The position numbers and the translations under genes were made by a program. From the NCBI RefSeq assembly GCF_016918785.1, contig NZ_JAFFPT010000079.1:497501-560431 (forward strand): a stretch of DNA of 62,931 nt, in the 5' to 3' direction. This document shows, piece after piece, positions 9,994 to 25,095 of the stretch (positions are counted from its first letter, which is position 1; the number at the start of each line of letters is the position of its first letter). This DNA is from Leptospira ainazelensis. Lineage in GTDB: Bacteria > Spirochaetota > Leptospiria > Leptospirales > Leptospiraceae. The notes beneath the pieces are model-generated. The model searched no databases. It was not told the DNA's origin and saw only the letters and a program-made list of their open reading frames with translations.

Positions 9994-10568
9994 TCTCTAA
10001 CAACGATAAGACGCTTCTGCGCTTGAGAATCATAGTAAGAATTCTCAGTTTCACTTTATTGATCTTCCTATTTACCGATTGTATCCGGAAAACCCGCTCA
10101 TTCGAAACATCCAAGCCGCCAAAAACAACCTCGGATTTTCGATCCGAGATGCAAGTTACGCAGATTCAATCCGGAGGGAAGGATTCGGACAAACCGATTT
10201 TCAAAAACGGCCGCGAAGTGATCGCTACTTCGCGAGATATCGATCCGAACCCGGATCTCCTCGGAATCGAATTGGAAGAAACGGAAGAAAACGAAGAATC
10301 GAAAGAAAAAAAATCGAACGGGCCCGTCAAAGAAATCCGGGATCGCAATTCGCAAGACTCATGGAAATACTCCTGCATTTTTCTCCATCCCGATTGCACC
10401 AAAGGTTGCAAGAGAAGTTTAAACTTGACGAGCAGGTATGTTCGAACTTCCAACTCGGATCTGTTAGCCGAATGTGTTCAGAACTGCGCTTCGAACTGTA
10501 CTGATTATTTTGAAGAAAGCCGAAGGAGAAGCAGAGGACCGCGTTTAGCGCACCCTCGTACTCGATAA
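9990..10568 (+). CDS. Small cysteine-rich lipoprotein B, six-Cys domain
   Basis: The ATG at 9990 overlaps the previous stop (ATGA) and gives 192 residues; the frame is open upstream but this start fits the signal peptide. The signal ends LFLFTDC, lipobox Cys31. A long acidic, disordered linker (Glu/Lys-rich, about 95-125) leads to Cys129, Cys136, Cys140, Cys162, Cys166 and Cys170, that is C-x6-C-x3-C-x21-C-x3-C-x3-C, matching lipoprotein A except for the middle loop. The tail is Arg-rich. The two genes look like a tandem duplication that diverged outside the cysteine frame. Function unknown; probably exported and oxidised. Confidence 0.75.
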   Translation: MISNNDKTLLRLRIIVRILSFTLLIFLFTDCIRKTRSFETSKPPKTTSDFRSEMQVTQIQSGGKDSDKPIFKNGREVIATSRDIDPNPDLLGIELEETEENEESKEKKSNGPVKEIRDRNSQDSWKYSCIFLHPDCTKGCKRSLNLTSRYVRTSNSDLLAECVQNCASNCTDYFEESRRRSRGPRLAHPRTR

Positions 10569-10664
10569 TCTACGTCCTGAATTTTATCTCTTCAATTCAA
10601 CTTATAGAATGAAAACTTCTTGCCAAAGAATGAAAATGAATCATTCTTTCCCTCCGGAGAAACC

Positions 10665-10997
10665 ATGGCTGATCTAAATGAAATCATCGTATTTACCACA
10701 CTCAGCGATCGAGACCTAGCAGAGATACAGATCTCGGAAATGCTACAAGAAGGGATCATCATCTCCGGAACCATTTTTCCGGACGTAACCCTAATGTATC
10801 AGTGGGATGGAAAGATCGCGATGGATACTGAAAATAAAATCATGATCAAAGCAAGAGCGGATCAATATCCGAAAATAGAAGAATACATCATGAAACAACA
10901 TCCTTATCTGGCGCCCGAAATCATCCGTATGGACGTAAGTTTTGGATCGGAAAATTACAAAAAGTTCATCAAAACAAAGATAGAAAAAGCGGGTTAA
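10665..10997 (+). CDS. cutA: CutA-type divalent-cation tolerance protein
   Basis: Using the ATG at 10665 (GGAGA 5-9 bases upstream) the protein has 110 residues, the normal CutA1 size; an upstream in-frame start would add 15 residues. The fold signature is visible: an N-terminal ADLNEIIVFTTLSD strand, TENKIMIKARADQYPKIEEY helix-strand unit, and the hallmark HPYLAPEIIRMDV (HPY-x-x-PEI). CutA1 forms PII-like trimers and has been linked to copper tolerance, though its true role is unsettled. Its stop overlaps the end of the convergent rhomboid gene by 4 bases. Confidence 0.85.
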   Translation: MADLNEIIVFTTLSDRDLAEIQISEMLQEGIIISGTIFPDVTLMYQWDGKIAMDTENKIMIKARADQYPKIEEYIMKQHPYLAPEIIRMDVSFGSENYKKFIKTKIEKAG

Positions 10998-11593
10998 TCT
11001 CCGCTTCCTAATAAATTTCTCATCACTCTCCCGATGATCTGAGGATCCAGCAAAAGGGCGAACGCAATTCCGCACAACGCACCCCAAAGATGCGCGTCGT
11101 GATTGATTCCGTCGGATTGGGAACTCTTAGAAGAAAAATACGTATAAACCAAATACAGAACCGCATAGATCGCTCCGGGGATCGGGATCGGAATAAACAT
11201 CATATAAAGCGAAAGACCGGGATAAAAGAGGACGGTCGCGAACAAAACTCCGCAGACTCCACCCGAGGCGCCTAACGTGGCGTAAAGAGGGTTGTCTAAA
11301 TTTTTTCTCCAAGAAATAACGCTCGTGACTAAAATTGTCCCAAGATAAAAGAGAACGTATTTCACCGGGCCTACCGTATTCTCCAGATTCCTGCCAAAAG
11401 AATAGAACGAAACCATGTTAAAAATCAAATGCATCCAATCCGCGTGAATAAAACCCGATGTCAAAAGAGTATAATAATTCTTATCCCTTACGAGTCGATA
11501 AGGGGTAAGAATGAATTTTCTAAGTTGAGTTTCGGAAGAAAAACACCAGACGCTAACGCCGAACGTGACGAGACAGATCAATATTGTAATCAA
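10994..11593 (-). CDS. Rhomboid-family intramembrane serine protease
   Basis: The 199-residue protein has six hydrophobic segments. The catalytic dyad is visible: Ser110 in GASGG (TM4) and His168 in NHDAHLWGAL (TM6); Asn59 in HLIFNM (TM2) is the oxyanion residue, with the H-x-x-x-N spacing of bacterial rhomboids. It probably cleaves transmembrane substrates in the inner membrane; targets are unknown. It starts 16 bases after the uvrB stop, so it is likely the last gene of the uvrB operon, and its end overlaps cutA from the other strand. Confidence 0.9.
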   Translation of the reverse strand: MITILICLVTFGVSVWCFSSETQLRKFILTPYRLVRDKNYYTLLTSGFIHADWMHLIFNMVSFYSFGRNLENTVGPVKYVLFYLGTILVTSVISWRKNLDNPLYATLGASGGVCGVLFATVLFYPGLSLYMMFIPIPIPGAIYAVLYLVYTYFSSKSSQSDGINHDAHLWGALCGIAFALLLDPQIIGRVMRNLLGSGD

Positions 11594-11609
11594 AACAAGT
11601 TCCTACATT

Positions 11610-13610
<2,001 letters not shown>

Positions 13611-13615
13611 CTTTG

Positions 13616-14284
<669 letters not shown>

Positions 14285-14329
14285 ACTTTATCCATTTAGA
14301 TGCAGAATTCTGAAAGTGTAAATCCGTTT

Positions 14330-14791
<462 letters not shown>

Positions 14792-14795
14792 AGGA

Positions 14796-15943
<1,148 letters not shown>

Positions 15944-15947
<4 letters not shown>

Positions 15948-17350
15948 TTTTTCCCTCTCTTTTTTGGACTGGAAGTGGATTCCTTTTTTTCAGGCGGATA
16001 GGAAATTTCCCCGGCGATCGTTTTGCGGAGAGATTTCAAATTTTTTAGACTGATCATCGGGTCTTCCGTAAATACGTTGATATAAGCGGGCTTCCCTTCT
16101 CGAATTTTTCCTTCGTGCGGAGCTTCCAAGAAGGAACAAGTGGATTCCGTCGCGATCCGAATGGTCTCTTCGTTTCCCAAAACGGAGGAAAGAATTTCCA
16201 TTTCCTTCCAGCCTCCGATGCCCGGATGAACGTGAAGATTTCCCGTACCCGAAGCGAGAAGCAATCCTTGACTCAGATTTTTTTGTCTGACTAAAAAAGC
16301 AAGATAGGATTTGTATTCTCTCTCCGCATTCTCCCTTTCTTCGTCCTTTAAGTTCGAAAGTTTACCAGCGAATTCGGGTTCCGGAGAAAGATTCTTTGCG
16401 AAGAATGGACTCCACTCCTTCAAGGAGTTGAGATCCGTTTCCCACTCGGGAGTTCCCGCCAGTTTCTGATAATAGTAAACCGAAAACATAGGGCCCCAAT
16501 TCAAATTTCGAAACACACCGGGAGAAATTCTTCCTGCGATTCCATCGGGAACCGGATGAAAGAGAGTCGGAATTCCGGAATTGATTCCTTCTAAAATGCT
16601 GAATTCATCCCCAAAGGCGGATAACGCTAGTCTGATTCCTTCCGAGTCAGCGACCTTCTTGAGTTGATATAAAAACGGACCGTCGAAGGCAAACGTCTCT
16701 CCTTCCTGATAACGATAAAAAAGATGAACGGGAGAATTCGGTCTTTTTTTCATTCTCGCAACCGCGTCTCCGGAAGAACGTATCACTATATAACCTGGGA
16801 GGTTTCCTAAATTCTTAGTTTCCGCACTTTCGGCAATCCAAGGAGAATCCGACTTCCGAACCCAAGGAACAAACTTTCCGGATCGTTGCGCGTCTTTGGA
16901 AAGAGTTTCGACCCAGGAAGGATCTCCCACCGAAAAAACTCCGGTGAAACCGTGAGCCAAAAAAGATTGAAGAGAAAGAAAAACTCCCGCTCTATCTTTT
17001 TGTCCTCCGAGTGAATCCGTCGAAAGGGTTACATTCGAATCACAAAATCCCGGAAGTGCGTATGTAACTTTTCCGGAAAACGAATTTAACTTTTTGATCG
17101 AGAGAACCTTTCCGTTTTCGATTCGAATCTCGGACACTTCCGAATATTCTTTTTTTCCGGGAAGCAGATAACGCACTCCGCTCAAAGTCAAAGACTCCGA
17201 AAAGAGCGATGGGGAGATAAACAATAACATCAAAGAAAATGCAGTCAGCTTAAAAAGAAAGCGTCGTATCTTTGTTTCTAAAAGACGCTCCTTTTTTCTA
17301 GTTCTAACAATCACTCTCTTGACAAACAAAACAGATTCAGGAATGTTCAT
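15944..17350 (-). CDS. Exported pseudo-amidohydrolase (metal ligands missing)
   Basis: The protein has an N-terminal signal-type segment (LFKLTAFSLMLLFISPSLFSES), then an amidohydrolase-like layout: small beta composite domain, barrel, and a closing composite domain with EGKIREGKPAYINVFTEDP. The usual metal-binding H-x-H after the first strand is replaced (ALPGFCDSNVTLSTDS) and the late catalytic Asp of G-T-D is absent (SGTGNLHV). It therefore looks like an inactive or repurposed amidohydrolase (imidazolonepropionase-like branch), periplasmic. The ATG at 17350 nearly touches the divergent gene at 17353 and leaves no room for a promoter, so the true start is probably further inside. It leads the operon with the S1 protein. 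Confidence 0.7.
17319..17347 (+). promoter_or_regulatory. Candidate promoter for the GHKL ATPase gene
   Basis: TTGACA (17319-17324) is a perfect -35 hexamer; AATGTT (17342-17347) lies 17 bases downstream as a weak -10. If used, transcription would begin almost at the 17353 start codon, implying a leaderless message or a later start. It also overlaps the coding frame of the divergent gene if that gene uses its upstream ATG. Confidence 0.4.
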
Positions 17351-17352
17351 GG

Positions 17353-18045
<693 letters not shown>

Positions 18046-18813
18046 ATGCGACTTCCCCTTTCGGTTTGTATCATCACTCTCAACGAAGAAGACAATTTAG
18101 AGCGTTGTCTCAAACCCCTGGACTTTGTTTCCGAGATCGTCGTAGTGGATTCAGGGTCCAAGGACAAGACCGTTGAAATTGCGAAAAAATACGACGCGAA
18201 AGTGCAGGAGAGAAAGTTCGACGACTATGTAAGTCAGAAGAATTTCGCGCTTTCTCTCGTGACCAACGATTGGGTTTTGACCCTCGACGCGGACGAAGAA
18301 GTTTCTCCCGATCTAAAAGAGGAAATTCTAAACTTATTTAAGAATGGTCTGCCAAAAGCGGACGGTTATTCCACGCCAAGGCTCACCTGGTATTTGGGGA
18401 AATGGATTCGTCACGGAGGCTGGTATCCGAATCGTAGAATTCGTCTTTTTCAAAAAGTAAAAGGAACTTTCGGCGGAGGTCTCGTTCACGAAACCGTCCA
18501 TCTCAATGGAATATGCGAAAAATTGAATGCGCCCGTATATCATTATTCTTATAAGAACATAAGCGATCACATTCGTTATATCAATGCCTATTCGGATTTA
18601 GGCGCCCAGGAAAAATTTCGAGCTGGAAAAACGAGCGGACTCTTTCTCGCTTTTATGGAAGGTTTTTACAAGGCTTTCTGGATGTATACGATCCGTTTTG
18701 GTTTTTTGGACGGAAAACAGGGTTTTGTATTGGCGGTTTTCGGATTCTATTATAATTTCTTAAAGTATCTTAAGTTGTACGAGTTGAATCTGAAGGATAA
18801 GAAGCCGGACTGA
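18046..18813 (+). CDS. Family-2 glycosyltransferase, LPS-core type (WaaE/KdtX-like)
   Basis: The 255-residue protein opens with LSVCIITLNEEDNLERCLKP, the GT2 nucleotide-sugar binding start, and has VVDSGSKDKT and LDADEEV (the metal-binding D-x-D equivalent). The region WIRHGGWYPNRRIRLFQK and the GGLVHETV acid loop match WaaE-type beta-1,4-glucosyltransferases of LPS core synthesis. A C-terminal amphipathic/hydrophobic portion suggests peripheral membrane contact at the inner membrane. It starts immediately after the GHKL gene stop. The sugar transferred is not predictable here. Confidence 0.88.
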   Translation: MRLPLSVCIITLNEEDNLERCLKPLDFVSEIVVVDSGSKDKTVEIAKKYDAKVQERKFDDYVSQKNFALSLVTNDWVLTLDADEEVSPDLKEEILNLFKNGLPKADGYSTPRLTWYLGKWIRHGGWYPNRRIRLFQKVKGTFGGGLVHETVHLNGICEKLNAPVYHYSYKNISDHIRYINAYSDLGAQEKFRAGKTSGLFLAFMEGFYKAFWMYTIRFGFLDGKQGFVLAVFGFYYNFLKYLKLYELNLKDKKPD

Positions 18814-18993
18814 TTCGAAAAAAAAATCCGAAAAGAATTCTTAGCGTCGCATTAATCAAAAATCATTTCCCGTTTTAGATCCATTCTAACAATTTAAACT
18901 TCCAAAAACTATCAGTCATGAGAATTTGATATATAGTTAAAGAATCAGATCTGAACGCTTCTTACGGTCCAACTTTCGCGAATAGATAAAGAG

Positions 18994-19146
18994 TTACTTT
19001 TTAGTATTTTTCTGTGGAGGCGGCGGAGTATTTGGTTTCGGTTCAGCGGTATTATTTTTAATATTCCCTTTCATAAAACCTTCAGTAATCGGTTTTATTT
19101 GACCATCCTGTCCAATTTGAGTATTGCCTTTTTTCTCACCTGCCAT
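18994..19146 (-). CDS. 50-residue Gly/Pro/Lys-rich partner of the DUF6338 protein
   Basis: I found this small frame by hand. It begins ATG at 19146 with GAGAGG 4 bases upstream and reads MAGEKKGNTQIGQDGQIKPI, ending in a Pro-rich, Lys-rich tail (PPPPQKNTKK). It is hydrophilic and probably disordered. The ribosome binding site overlaps the end of the upstream DUF6338 gene and only 8 bases separate them, so they are an operon. No family recognised. It is AT-rich like its partner. Confidence 0.65.
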   Translation of the reverse strand: MAGEKKGNTQIGQDGQIKPITEGFMKGNIKNNTAEPKPNTPPPPQKNTKK

Positions 19147-19154
19147 AAAACCTC

Positions 19155-19820
19155 TCAATATTTTGGTTGTTCAATGGAGTACATTCCATCAGTCAATGAT
19201 ATATACGCAGAATTTAGATTGTAAAGTTCTTTTTTACCGTTGATTGCATAGACGGAAACATCAATCATAAAAAGCTCTCTTTGGGTACCTGAATCTGAAA
19301 AAGCCTTAACTTGACCAAAGTAGGTTAGAGAATGATTAAAATCTCTAATCCAAACCCAAGTGACATCCTTTGAATTTAAATAATGTGACCAAATGTCATC
19401 GTCTCCGGATTTATTTGTGATACGTAACTTTGCGTTCGCGAATCTAAGAATTATTTTTTTTTGGTATATCCAAGTATAGAATATTGCAGAAATTAAAGCT
19501 ATCATCGACGCAAATATTATTTCAAGCGGTTCAACTTTAAAAGAACGATCAATTAAACTTCCCCATAAGCTTACGAACAACTTATTTTCTACTATAAAAT
19601 CCCGCTTTCTTATGAAAATAAAAAGACAATTTAATAAATTCAATAATTGAAATAAGACTTCCAAAACTAAATAATTTGATAACCCGAAAACCGATGATAA
19701 AACTATAAAATAAAAATTTGAATAATCCTTATGTGTGCTAAGATAACGAAATAGTAATGTAGTGAGAAATCCTGGAATCAGTACGATAATGATTCTGAGC
19801 GCCAGATCTGAAATTTCCAT
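19155..19820 (-). CDS. DUF6338-family membrane protein
   Basis: With ATG at 19820 (GAGAGGA about 11 bases upstream) the protein has 221 residues; a TTG at 19826 is the alternative. The N-terminal half has three hydrophobic segments (about 5-28, 38-68, 95-118). The C-terminal half is a soluble beta-rich domain with VTWVWIRDFNHSLTYFGQVK and RELFMIDVSVYAINGKKE, the pattern I associate with DUF6338. Function is unknown; such proteins are patchy across bacteria and often sit in accessory regions. Base composition is clearly more AT-rich than the flanks, suggesting recent acquisition together with the 50-residue gene. Confidence 0.7.
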   Translation of the reverse strand: MEISDLALRIIIVLIPGFLTTLLFRYLSTHKDYSNFYFIVLSSVFGLSNYLVLEVLFQLLNLLNCLFIFIRKRDFIVENKLFVSLWGSLIDRSFKVEPLEIIFASMIALISAIFYTWIYQKKIILRFANAKLRITNKSGDDDIWSHYLNSKDVTWVWIRDFNHSLTYFGQVKAFSDSGTQRELFMIDVSVYAINGKKELYNLNSAYISLTDGMYSIEQPKY

Positions 19821-19940
19821 CTGCAAATATTCCTCTCTGATATTGATATTTTTTAAAAACTTTTATAAGATTCAATTCCAATATTACTTCAATTAGATGT
19901 TTCCAACACTCGATCACAACGAATATCTAAAAAACGATAC

Positions 19941-20080
19941 CGAAGATCATGATTTGATCATGGTAAGAAGACTTTGTCCCGAATCGATCTTAACCATGAT
20001 TCAACTTTATAGGTCTACATAGCTCGCAGACAAAGTATCCAAAGCAAACTCGTCCAGAATTGATTGACACAATCAATTCT
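19941..20080. repeat. Nested inverted repeats in a non-coding stretch
   Basis: Four arms pair here: CATGAT (19948-19953) with ATCATG (19957-19962); ATCATGGT (19957-19964) with ACCATGAT (19993-20000); ACTTTGTC (19971-19978) with GACAAAGT (20029-20036); and AGAATTGATTG (20056-20066) with a perfect complement at 20070-20080 around a 3-base loop. No coding frame. The stretch lies between the AT-rich DUF6338 unit and the next gene and could be a structured RNA, a recombination site or an island end. Confidence 0.5.
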
Positions 20081-20103
20081 ATGGGTCGGCGCGGTGAACT
20101 CAG

Positions 20104-20119
20104 CTAACGCCTCTCGGCG

Positions 20120-20123
<4 letters not shown>
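20104..20123. terminator. Short perfect hairpin at a gene end
   Basis: CTAACGCC (20104-20111) pairs with GGCGTTAG (20116-20123) around TCTC. It covers the stop codon of the minus-strand membrane-protein gene. There is no clean T tract on either side, so it may be a weak terminator or a Rho-assisted end. Confidence 0.4.
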
Positions 20124-20537
<414 letters not shown>

Positions 20538-20716
20538 CGGGAATTGTCTTTTAGTCGACTCATTTTACGACTCGCTCCAAAACTTGCTTCTTCAGGAGCA
20601 AAAAAGTCCAATCTCCCGCAACCGATGTTCTATTTTATAAGTTTCCAGGTGAAGAACTGAAAACGCTGAAGGATTTGATTTTAGAAAGAAGCTCGTAAAA
20701 AAAGAGAATTCCAAGT

Positions 20717-21589
20717 TTGAACAACGAAACAAATCAACCCGCTACGACTTTTGGTATAGCTGGCTTTCCCCTTTCCCATTCCCTTTCCCCACTCATTCAC
20801 AATTCAATTTATAAAGACAAAGGAATGAATGCTTCCTACCAAGTTTTTGAAACCCAAGAATTCGATCGAAAGATCGTCTTAGAACTTCAAAAATCCGGGG
20901 TCAGCGGACTTTCCGTTACGATTCCCCACAAAGAAAGAGCGTTTGCACTTTCAGACGAGGCCGACGAATCGTCGAAAATCATGAAGGCCTCCAACACTTT
21001 GGTTTTGAAGAAGGATTCGATTAACGCATATAATACGGACGGAGAAGGCGCTTTTCTTTCCATTTTAGAATGGTCTCCGGAATCCATGAGCCGGGGAAAA
21101 ACCTTGATTCTTGGAAGCGGGGGAAGCGCACGAGGAATCGCCTATAGTCTCGCCGCTTCCGGTAAAATTACGGAACTCATTCTTTGTTCCAGAAACGAAA
21201 AAACAGGAAAAGAAATCTGTTCTTTGATCACGGAGAATTCTTCCACCAAAGCGTTGTTTGTGGATCCTGCGGAAATTTTTTCTCTTAGGGCTCAATTCTC
21301 GTTGATCGTTCATACGACTCCCCTTGGAATGAAAGGTCAATCACCGGGTCCATTTCTGGGAGAAGAATTTTTTGATTCTTCGATGACTGTTTTTGATATC
21401 GTATACAATCCTCTGGAAACACCTTTGGTCAAGGCCGCCAAAAACGCTGGAGCTAAAATCATTCCGGGCTCCGAGATGCTTTTGTATCAGGCAATGAAAC
21501 AGTTCGAACTTTTTACCGGAGTGATTCCGGATTCGAACGATATCAAAAAGACAAGAGAAAGATTGTCTGTCGCATTAGCAAATCGATGA
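20717..21589 (+). CDS. aroE: Shikimate dehydrogenase
   Basis: The 290-residue protein begins at a TTG codon (20717). The shikimate-binding start [17 protein letters not shown] is canonical (Ser pair in SHSLSP), and the catalytic Lys lies in VTIPHKE (Lys-Asp dyad with NTDGEG). The nucleotide-binding loop is [18 protein letters not shown], and [21 protein letters not shown] closes the protein. It reduces 3-dehydroshikimate with NADPH in aromatic amino-acid and folate precursor synthesis. Its stop overlaps folC by 4 bases, linking chorismate and folate pathways in one operon. Confidence 0.96.
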   Translation: MNNETNQPATTFGIAGFPLSHSLSPLIHNSIYKDKGMNASYQVFETQEFDRKIVLELQKSGVSGLSVTIPHKERAFALSDEADESSKIMKASNTLVLKKDSINAYNTDGEGAFLSILEWSPESMSRGKTLILGSGGSARGIAYSLAASGKITELILCSRNEKTGKEICSLITENSSTKALFVDPAEIFSLRAQFSLIVHTTPLGMKGQSPGPFLGEEFFDSSMTVFDIVYNPLETPLVKAAKNAGAKIIPGSEMLLYQAMKQFELFTGVIPDSNDIKKTRERLSVALANR

Positions 21590-22827
21590 GTTCCGATTTT
21601 TTCGAATTTATATCCCAACTTTCCAACCTGGAGAAAACGAGAAATTTCAACGTATTCTCGGATTATTCTTTGAAGCCGTTTGAGAATATTCTAAAAAAAT
21701 ACGGATGGGATCGAAGAAAAAAAGAAACTCTCTGTAGAATCTCGGTCGTCGGAACAAACGCAAAAGGTTCGATTACCCATTTTTTGGGAGAATACTTTCG
21801 ACTTTCGAATTTCAAGACGGGGCTTTATACTTCCCCGCATCTTCTTTCTCCTCTGGAAAGAATTCGAATCGGATCAAAGTCGGAGCCCTTTCGACAAATT
21901 CTTAAAGCGGAATTGGACGGTTTGTTAAGCGAAATGGAAGTCCGGGGAGCCGGCTCGGATCTCAAGACATTCTCCTTTTTCGAATTATTCACATGCGCTG
22001 CGTTTCTTTTTTTTGAAAATGAATCGGCCGAAATTCAAATCTACGAGGCGGGCCTTGGAGGAAGATTGGACGCTACCAAACTTGCCGATCCCGATGTCGT
22101 AGTATTAGGTTCGATCGGGCTCGATCACAAAGAAATATTAGGAAATTCTAAATTAGAAATTATAGAAGAAAAATTGGGTATTTGTTCCAAGAATACGAAC
22201 GCCCTTTTTGCAATGGAACAGAAAGAATCTGAACTCAACGGAAGAATCGAAGAATTCTGCGTTGAACATAAGATTCCTTATGAAATTATTAGAGAAGAGC
22301 CGTTGAACGCCGATTATCTGACTCGGAATCGTTCTTTCTCGTTTCGAGTTTACGAGAAAATTTTAGACTTGGAGCGGATGAGAAATTCTAAAACGAAATC
22401 GAACGTTTTGAATTTTGCCCAAGCGGAAACCGATGTTTCCTTACCGTCGGGGAGACTTACGGTTTTGAGAAATTCTCCTTTGTTAGTCTTTGACCCTGCG
22501 CACAATCCGGATGCGTTTTCGGAGACGTTTCGAAGTCTGAATTCTATCTTCCCGGAAAAAAAGTTTCAGGTGATTGCGGGGCTTTTAAAAGACAAAGACG
22601 GAGTCGGAATTTTGGAACTTTTAAGAAAGGCGGAAGAAAGCGGTTCGATCGCCGGCTTCCGATTTCTGAAAGAGGAAGGTTTTTATCTTCCTTTAAGTTC
22701 TAAAAAGGATGAAAGTTTTTCTTTAGACGAAATGCGCGCGGCGATTCGATCGAAGCCCGGCGATTTGGATTCGATTTTGGTCCTTGGAAGTTTTCGTTTG
22801 TTTCCGATCGTTTTGGAAATGATTTAG
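21586..22827 (+). CDS. folC: Folylpolyglutamate synthase / dihydrofolate synthase
   Basis: The 413-residue protein is a Mur-ligase-type enzyme. The P-loop is [18 protein letters not shown], followed by [15 protein letters not shown], then [14 protein letters not shown] and the [15 protein letters not shown] segment with the metal-binding His. The C-terminal domain carries [14 protein letters not shown]. It adds glutamate to dihydropteroate and folates using ATP. Length is a little under the E. coli protein (422). It is translationally coupled to aroE by an ATGA overlap. Confidence 0.95.
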   Translation: MSSDFFEFISQLSNLEKTRNFNVFSDYSLKPFENILKKYGWDRRKKETLCRISVVGTNAKGSITHFLGEYFRLSNFKTGLYTSPHLLSPLERIRIGSKSEPFRQILKAELDGLLSEMEVRGAGSDLKTFSFFELFTCAAFLFFENESAEIQIYEAGLGGRLDATKLADPDVVVLGSIGLDHKEILGNSKLEIIEEKLGICSKNTNALFAMEQKESELNGRIEEFCVEHKIPYEIIREEPLNADYLTRNRSFSFRVYEKILDLERMRNSKTKSNVLNFAQAETDVSLPSGRLTVLRNSPLLVFDPAHNPDAFSETFRSLNSIFPEKKFQVIAGLLKDKDGVGILELLRKAEESGSIAGFRFLKEEGFYLPLSSKKDESFSLDEMRAAIRSKPGDLDSILVLGSFRLFPIVLEMI

Positions 22828-22837
22828 AAAGTTTTTT

Positions 22838-23377
22838 TTACGATCCGAACCAGTCTCGGTAATCTAAAATGCTTAGAAAATTTTCCGGCACGCATTGTAA
22901 CTTGCGGCTTATCTTGTTATTCAGCAAATCGAGGTGGAGGATATAACTGTAGTTTCTGTGAAACGTGGGAGCTCCCTCGTTCATGGTTTCCACGAGATGA
23001 GAATCCATTTCGATTTCATCCAACCAGAGGAGATAATTAAAAAGAAAACAGCGGGACACACCATGCGCCTGCGCGAGTGCGCCCAGAAGAGCCCAACTTC
23101 CCGTACTAACACGCGCATTGATCCGAATCATATTCTCTTTACCTTCAGTCCTTTGATAAAGAGTCTTTCCGGCCTTATAACCCAGTCTTCTCGAAGACGT
23201 CAGATACTTTCCATACTTCCTCAAAAGATTCGGAATCTTTTTCGGAAGTTTTCTTTTTTCCGACTCACTCAAACCAAGTAAGGTTTTTTTCGGAATCAAA
23301 AGAGTAATCACATCGGAAGTCCTTTCTTGCAGAATCGATTTTAATTCCTGATCCGAGTTTAAAAGTAAAGTTCCCAT
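22838..23377 (-). CDS. DUF1564-family protein (Leptospira-type)
   Basis: The 179-residue protein matches my memory of DUF1564, a paralogous family of Leptospira, in the segment [40 protein letters not shown]. That stretch resembles a ribbon-helix-helix or similar small DNA-binding fold (strand, helix, turn, helix), with basic N-terminal helices before it ([19 protein letters not shown]). DNA binding is an inference. It is convergent with folC (10-base gap). Many copies per genome are usual in Leptospira, and none has a settled role to my knowledge. Confidence 0.75.
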   Translation of the reverse strand: MGTLLLNSDQELKSILQERTSDVITLLIPKKTLLGLSESEKRKLPKKIPNLLRKYGKYLTSSRRLGYKAGKTLYQRTEGKENMIRINARVSTGSWALLGALAQAHGVSRCFLFNYLLWLDEIEMDSHLVETMNEGAPTFHRNYSYILHLDLLNNKISRKLQCVPENFLSILDYRDWFGS

Positions 23378-23511
23378 CCTAGATACGTTTCCGGAAAGTT
23401 TTCGAAAACGCAGGAATTCAAAAAAAAATTATAAAAAAAATTCTTAACGGAAAAATCTAAAATGAAAGAATCAAACAAAAGAATTATCGGAGGCGAAACG
23501 GTCAAAAACGT

Positions 23512-25095
23512 CTAAAACTTCAATTTAAACTTCGCATAAGAATCCATTTCCATCGTCTCTCCGGGGATAGCAAAAGGATTGTTAACCCTCGTAGGAACTA
23601 CACCTACGTCCAAGGTCTCTTCATCCAGACCTAGAAAATAAAACGTTGCAGACAAGACCAGCATAAGAGCCATTCCGTAGATCATCACTCCTCCGGTCAC
23701 ACCTTGATGTCTTCCAAAATTCCCGGCAATTTTCTGATATTTCCCGGCATCCGAATTTGCCTCGCGGATGATCCGTTCTTCGTATAAATACATCCCGATA
23801 AACTGATCTTGAGGAACCACGTTTGCGGCAAGAAACAAACGAGTCAGACTCACCTGACTTCCAGCTCGATCATACAAATCGTTGGCCTTGAGATTAAAAT
23901 AGTAATACCCGGCATAAAACAAAAGAGTCCCATATAAAGAATAGATCGAGAAGTCGTTATAAGAATGATCCAAGAAAACGTTCTGTTTATTTTTATAATA
24001 TGTAACGCTGTCTCCCGGATTCAGAGCGAAATCGAGCTTCACCTCTTCCTCTTTTTTCATCTCCACACCCTTTAATATATCCACGTGACCTTCCATGGAA
24101 ACACGAAGTCGATTGTATCCCGTTTTAACCGGAACGCGGACCAAAGGAGTTTTACCCAAAAACTCGGAACCAAGATAAACGTTCGCACCTTCCGGATTGG
24201 AAGTGACGGAGATTAGACCTTCTTTTGGAGTACGAGAAAGAAACATCTCAAAACTTCCGCCGTCTTGAACCGCAACCCTTTTCTCCTGACTCTTAAAACC
24301 GTCCATATAGTATTTGATCACGTGATTTCCCGGAAGAATATCATTTCTTTGAAGAGGCGTTTTTCCGAGGAACTGCCCGTCAAGAAAAACAAGAACTCCG
24401 TCCATCTCTCCGGATTTAAAGGAGAATGAAATCGTATTCTTTCCCAGAAGTTCCTTTTTGATTTCGTTTATCAAACCGTCCAACTCCTGATAAGAGCGTC
24501 TAACGCTAGTCTTAGCCTTGAATTCTTTCTTAGACGCATCCTTTGAGGATCTTAAGACGAGCTTTAATTCCATCTGAGATTCGTTCTTTTTTTCATACGA
24601 ACCAGCGAGGTGATAAAAACAACCTTGTTTGTTTCCCGAAATAAAAAGTGTTGTGTCTTCGGGCGGAGTTTCGTTTGAAATATAATCGATTTTTAAAGTT
24701 AAGAATCTAGGATCTTTGTCAGGAGAGATTTCCTTTGTGTTCTTAATCTTATCCAGAACCTCGGCGTCCCATTCCCCCTTTCTGAGTCTTTCTTTTCCGG
24801 TGGGTTTTCCAAAACCGTGTTGAATGCTCTTCGGGATCATATCCGGATCGAAGATTTGAAACAAACCTTTAAGACCGGAATACAAAACGCTTCCGTAACC
24901 TTTGCTCAGATAATCGAGACTAACGTCCGCGTTCTGATTTTTGAGCGGAAAAACGCAGAGTTTTCTTTCGGTTTCAAAAGTGATCCTTTCCCTCATCCCC
25001 GCCTCCGGGAATCGATAGTAGTCGTCGATCCCTTGAGCCGAAATGGAAACACTCAAAATCGCTAATATTAAAATAAATGCAAATACTCTACTCAT
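23512..25095 (-). CDS. Exported protein with two PEGA domains and C-terminal membrane segments
   Basis: The 527-residue protein starts with a cleavable signal ([18 protein letters not shown]). A first domain of about 190 residues resembles the sensor/assembly part of leptospiral PEGA proteins. Two PEGA repeats follow: about 225-290 ([14 protein letters not shown]) and about 297-360 ([20 protein letters not shown]). The C-terminal part has two hydrophobic segments (near 385-405 and 470-490). PEGA domains are surface or periplasmic beta-sandwich modules, often in S-layer or envelope proteins. It overlaps the OppC-like permease gene by 4 bases, so it belongs to that operon. Confidence 0.82.
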   Translation of the reverse strand: MSRVFAFILILAILSVSISAQGIDDYYRFPEAGMRERITFETERKLCVFPLKNQNADVSLDYLSKGYGSVLYSGLKGLFQIFDPDMIPKSIQHGFGKPTGKERLRKGEWDAEVLDKIKNTKEISPDKDPRFLTLKIDYISNETPPEDTTLFISGNKQGCFYHLAGSYEKKNESQMELKLVLRSSKDASKKEFKAKTSVRRSYQELDGLINEIKKELLGKNTISFSFKSGEMDGVLVFLDGQFLGKTPLQRNDILPGNHVIKYYMDGFKSQEKRVAVQDGGSFEMFLSRTPKEGLISVTSNPEGANVYLGSEFLGKTPLVRVPVKTGYNRLRVSMEGHVDILKGVEMKKEEEVKLDFALNPGDSVTYYKNKQNVFLDHSYNDFSIYSLYGTLLFYAGYYYFNLKANDLYDRAGSQVSLTRLFLAANVVPQDQFIGMYLYEERIIREANSDAGKYQKIAGNFGRHQGVTGGVMIYGMALMLVLSATFYFLGLDEETLDVGVVPTRVNNPFAIPGETMEMDSYAKFKLKF

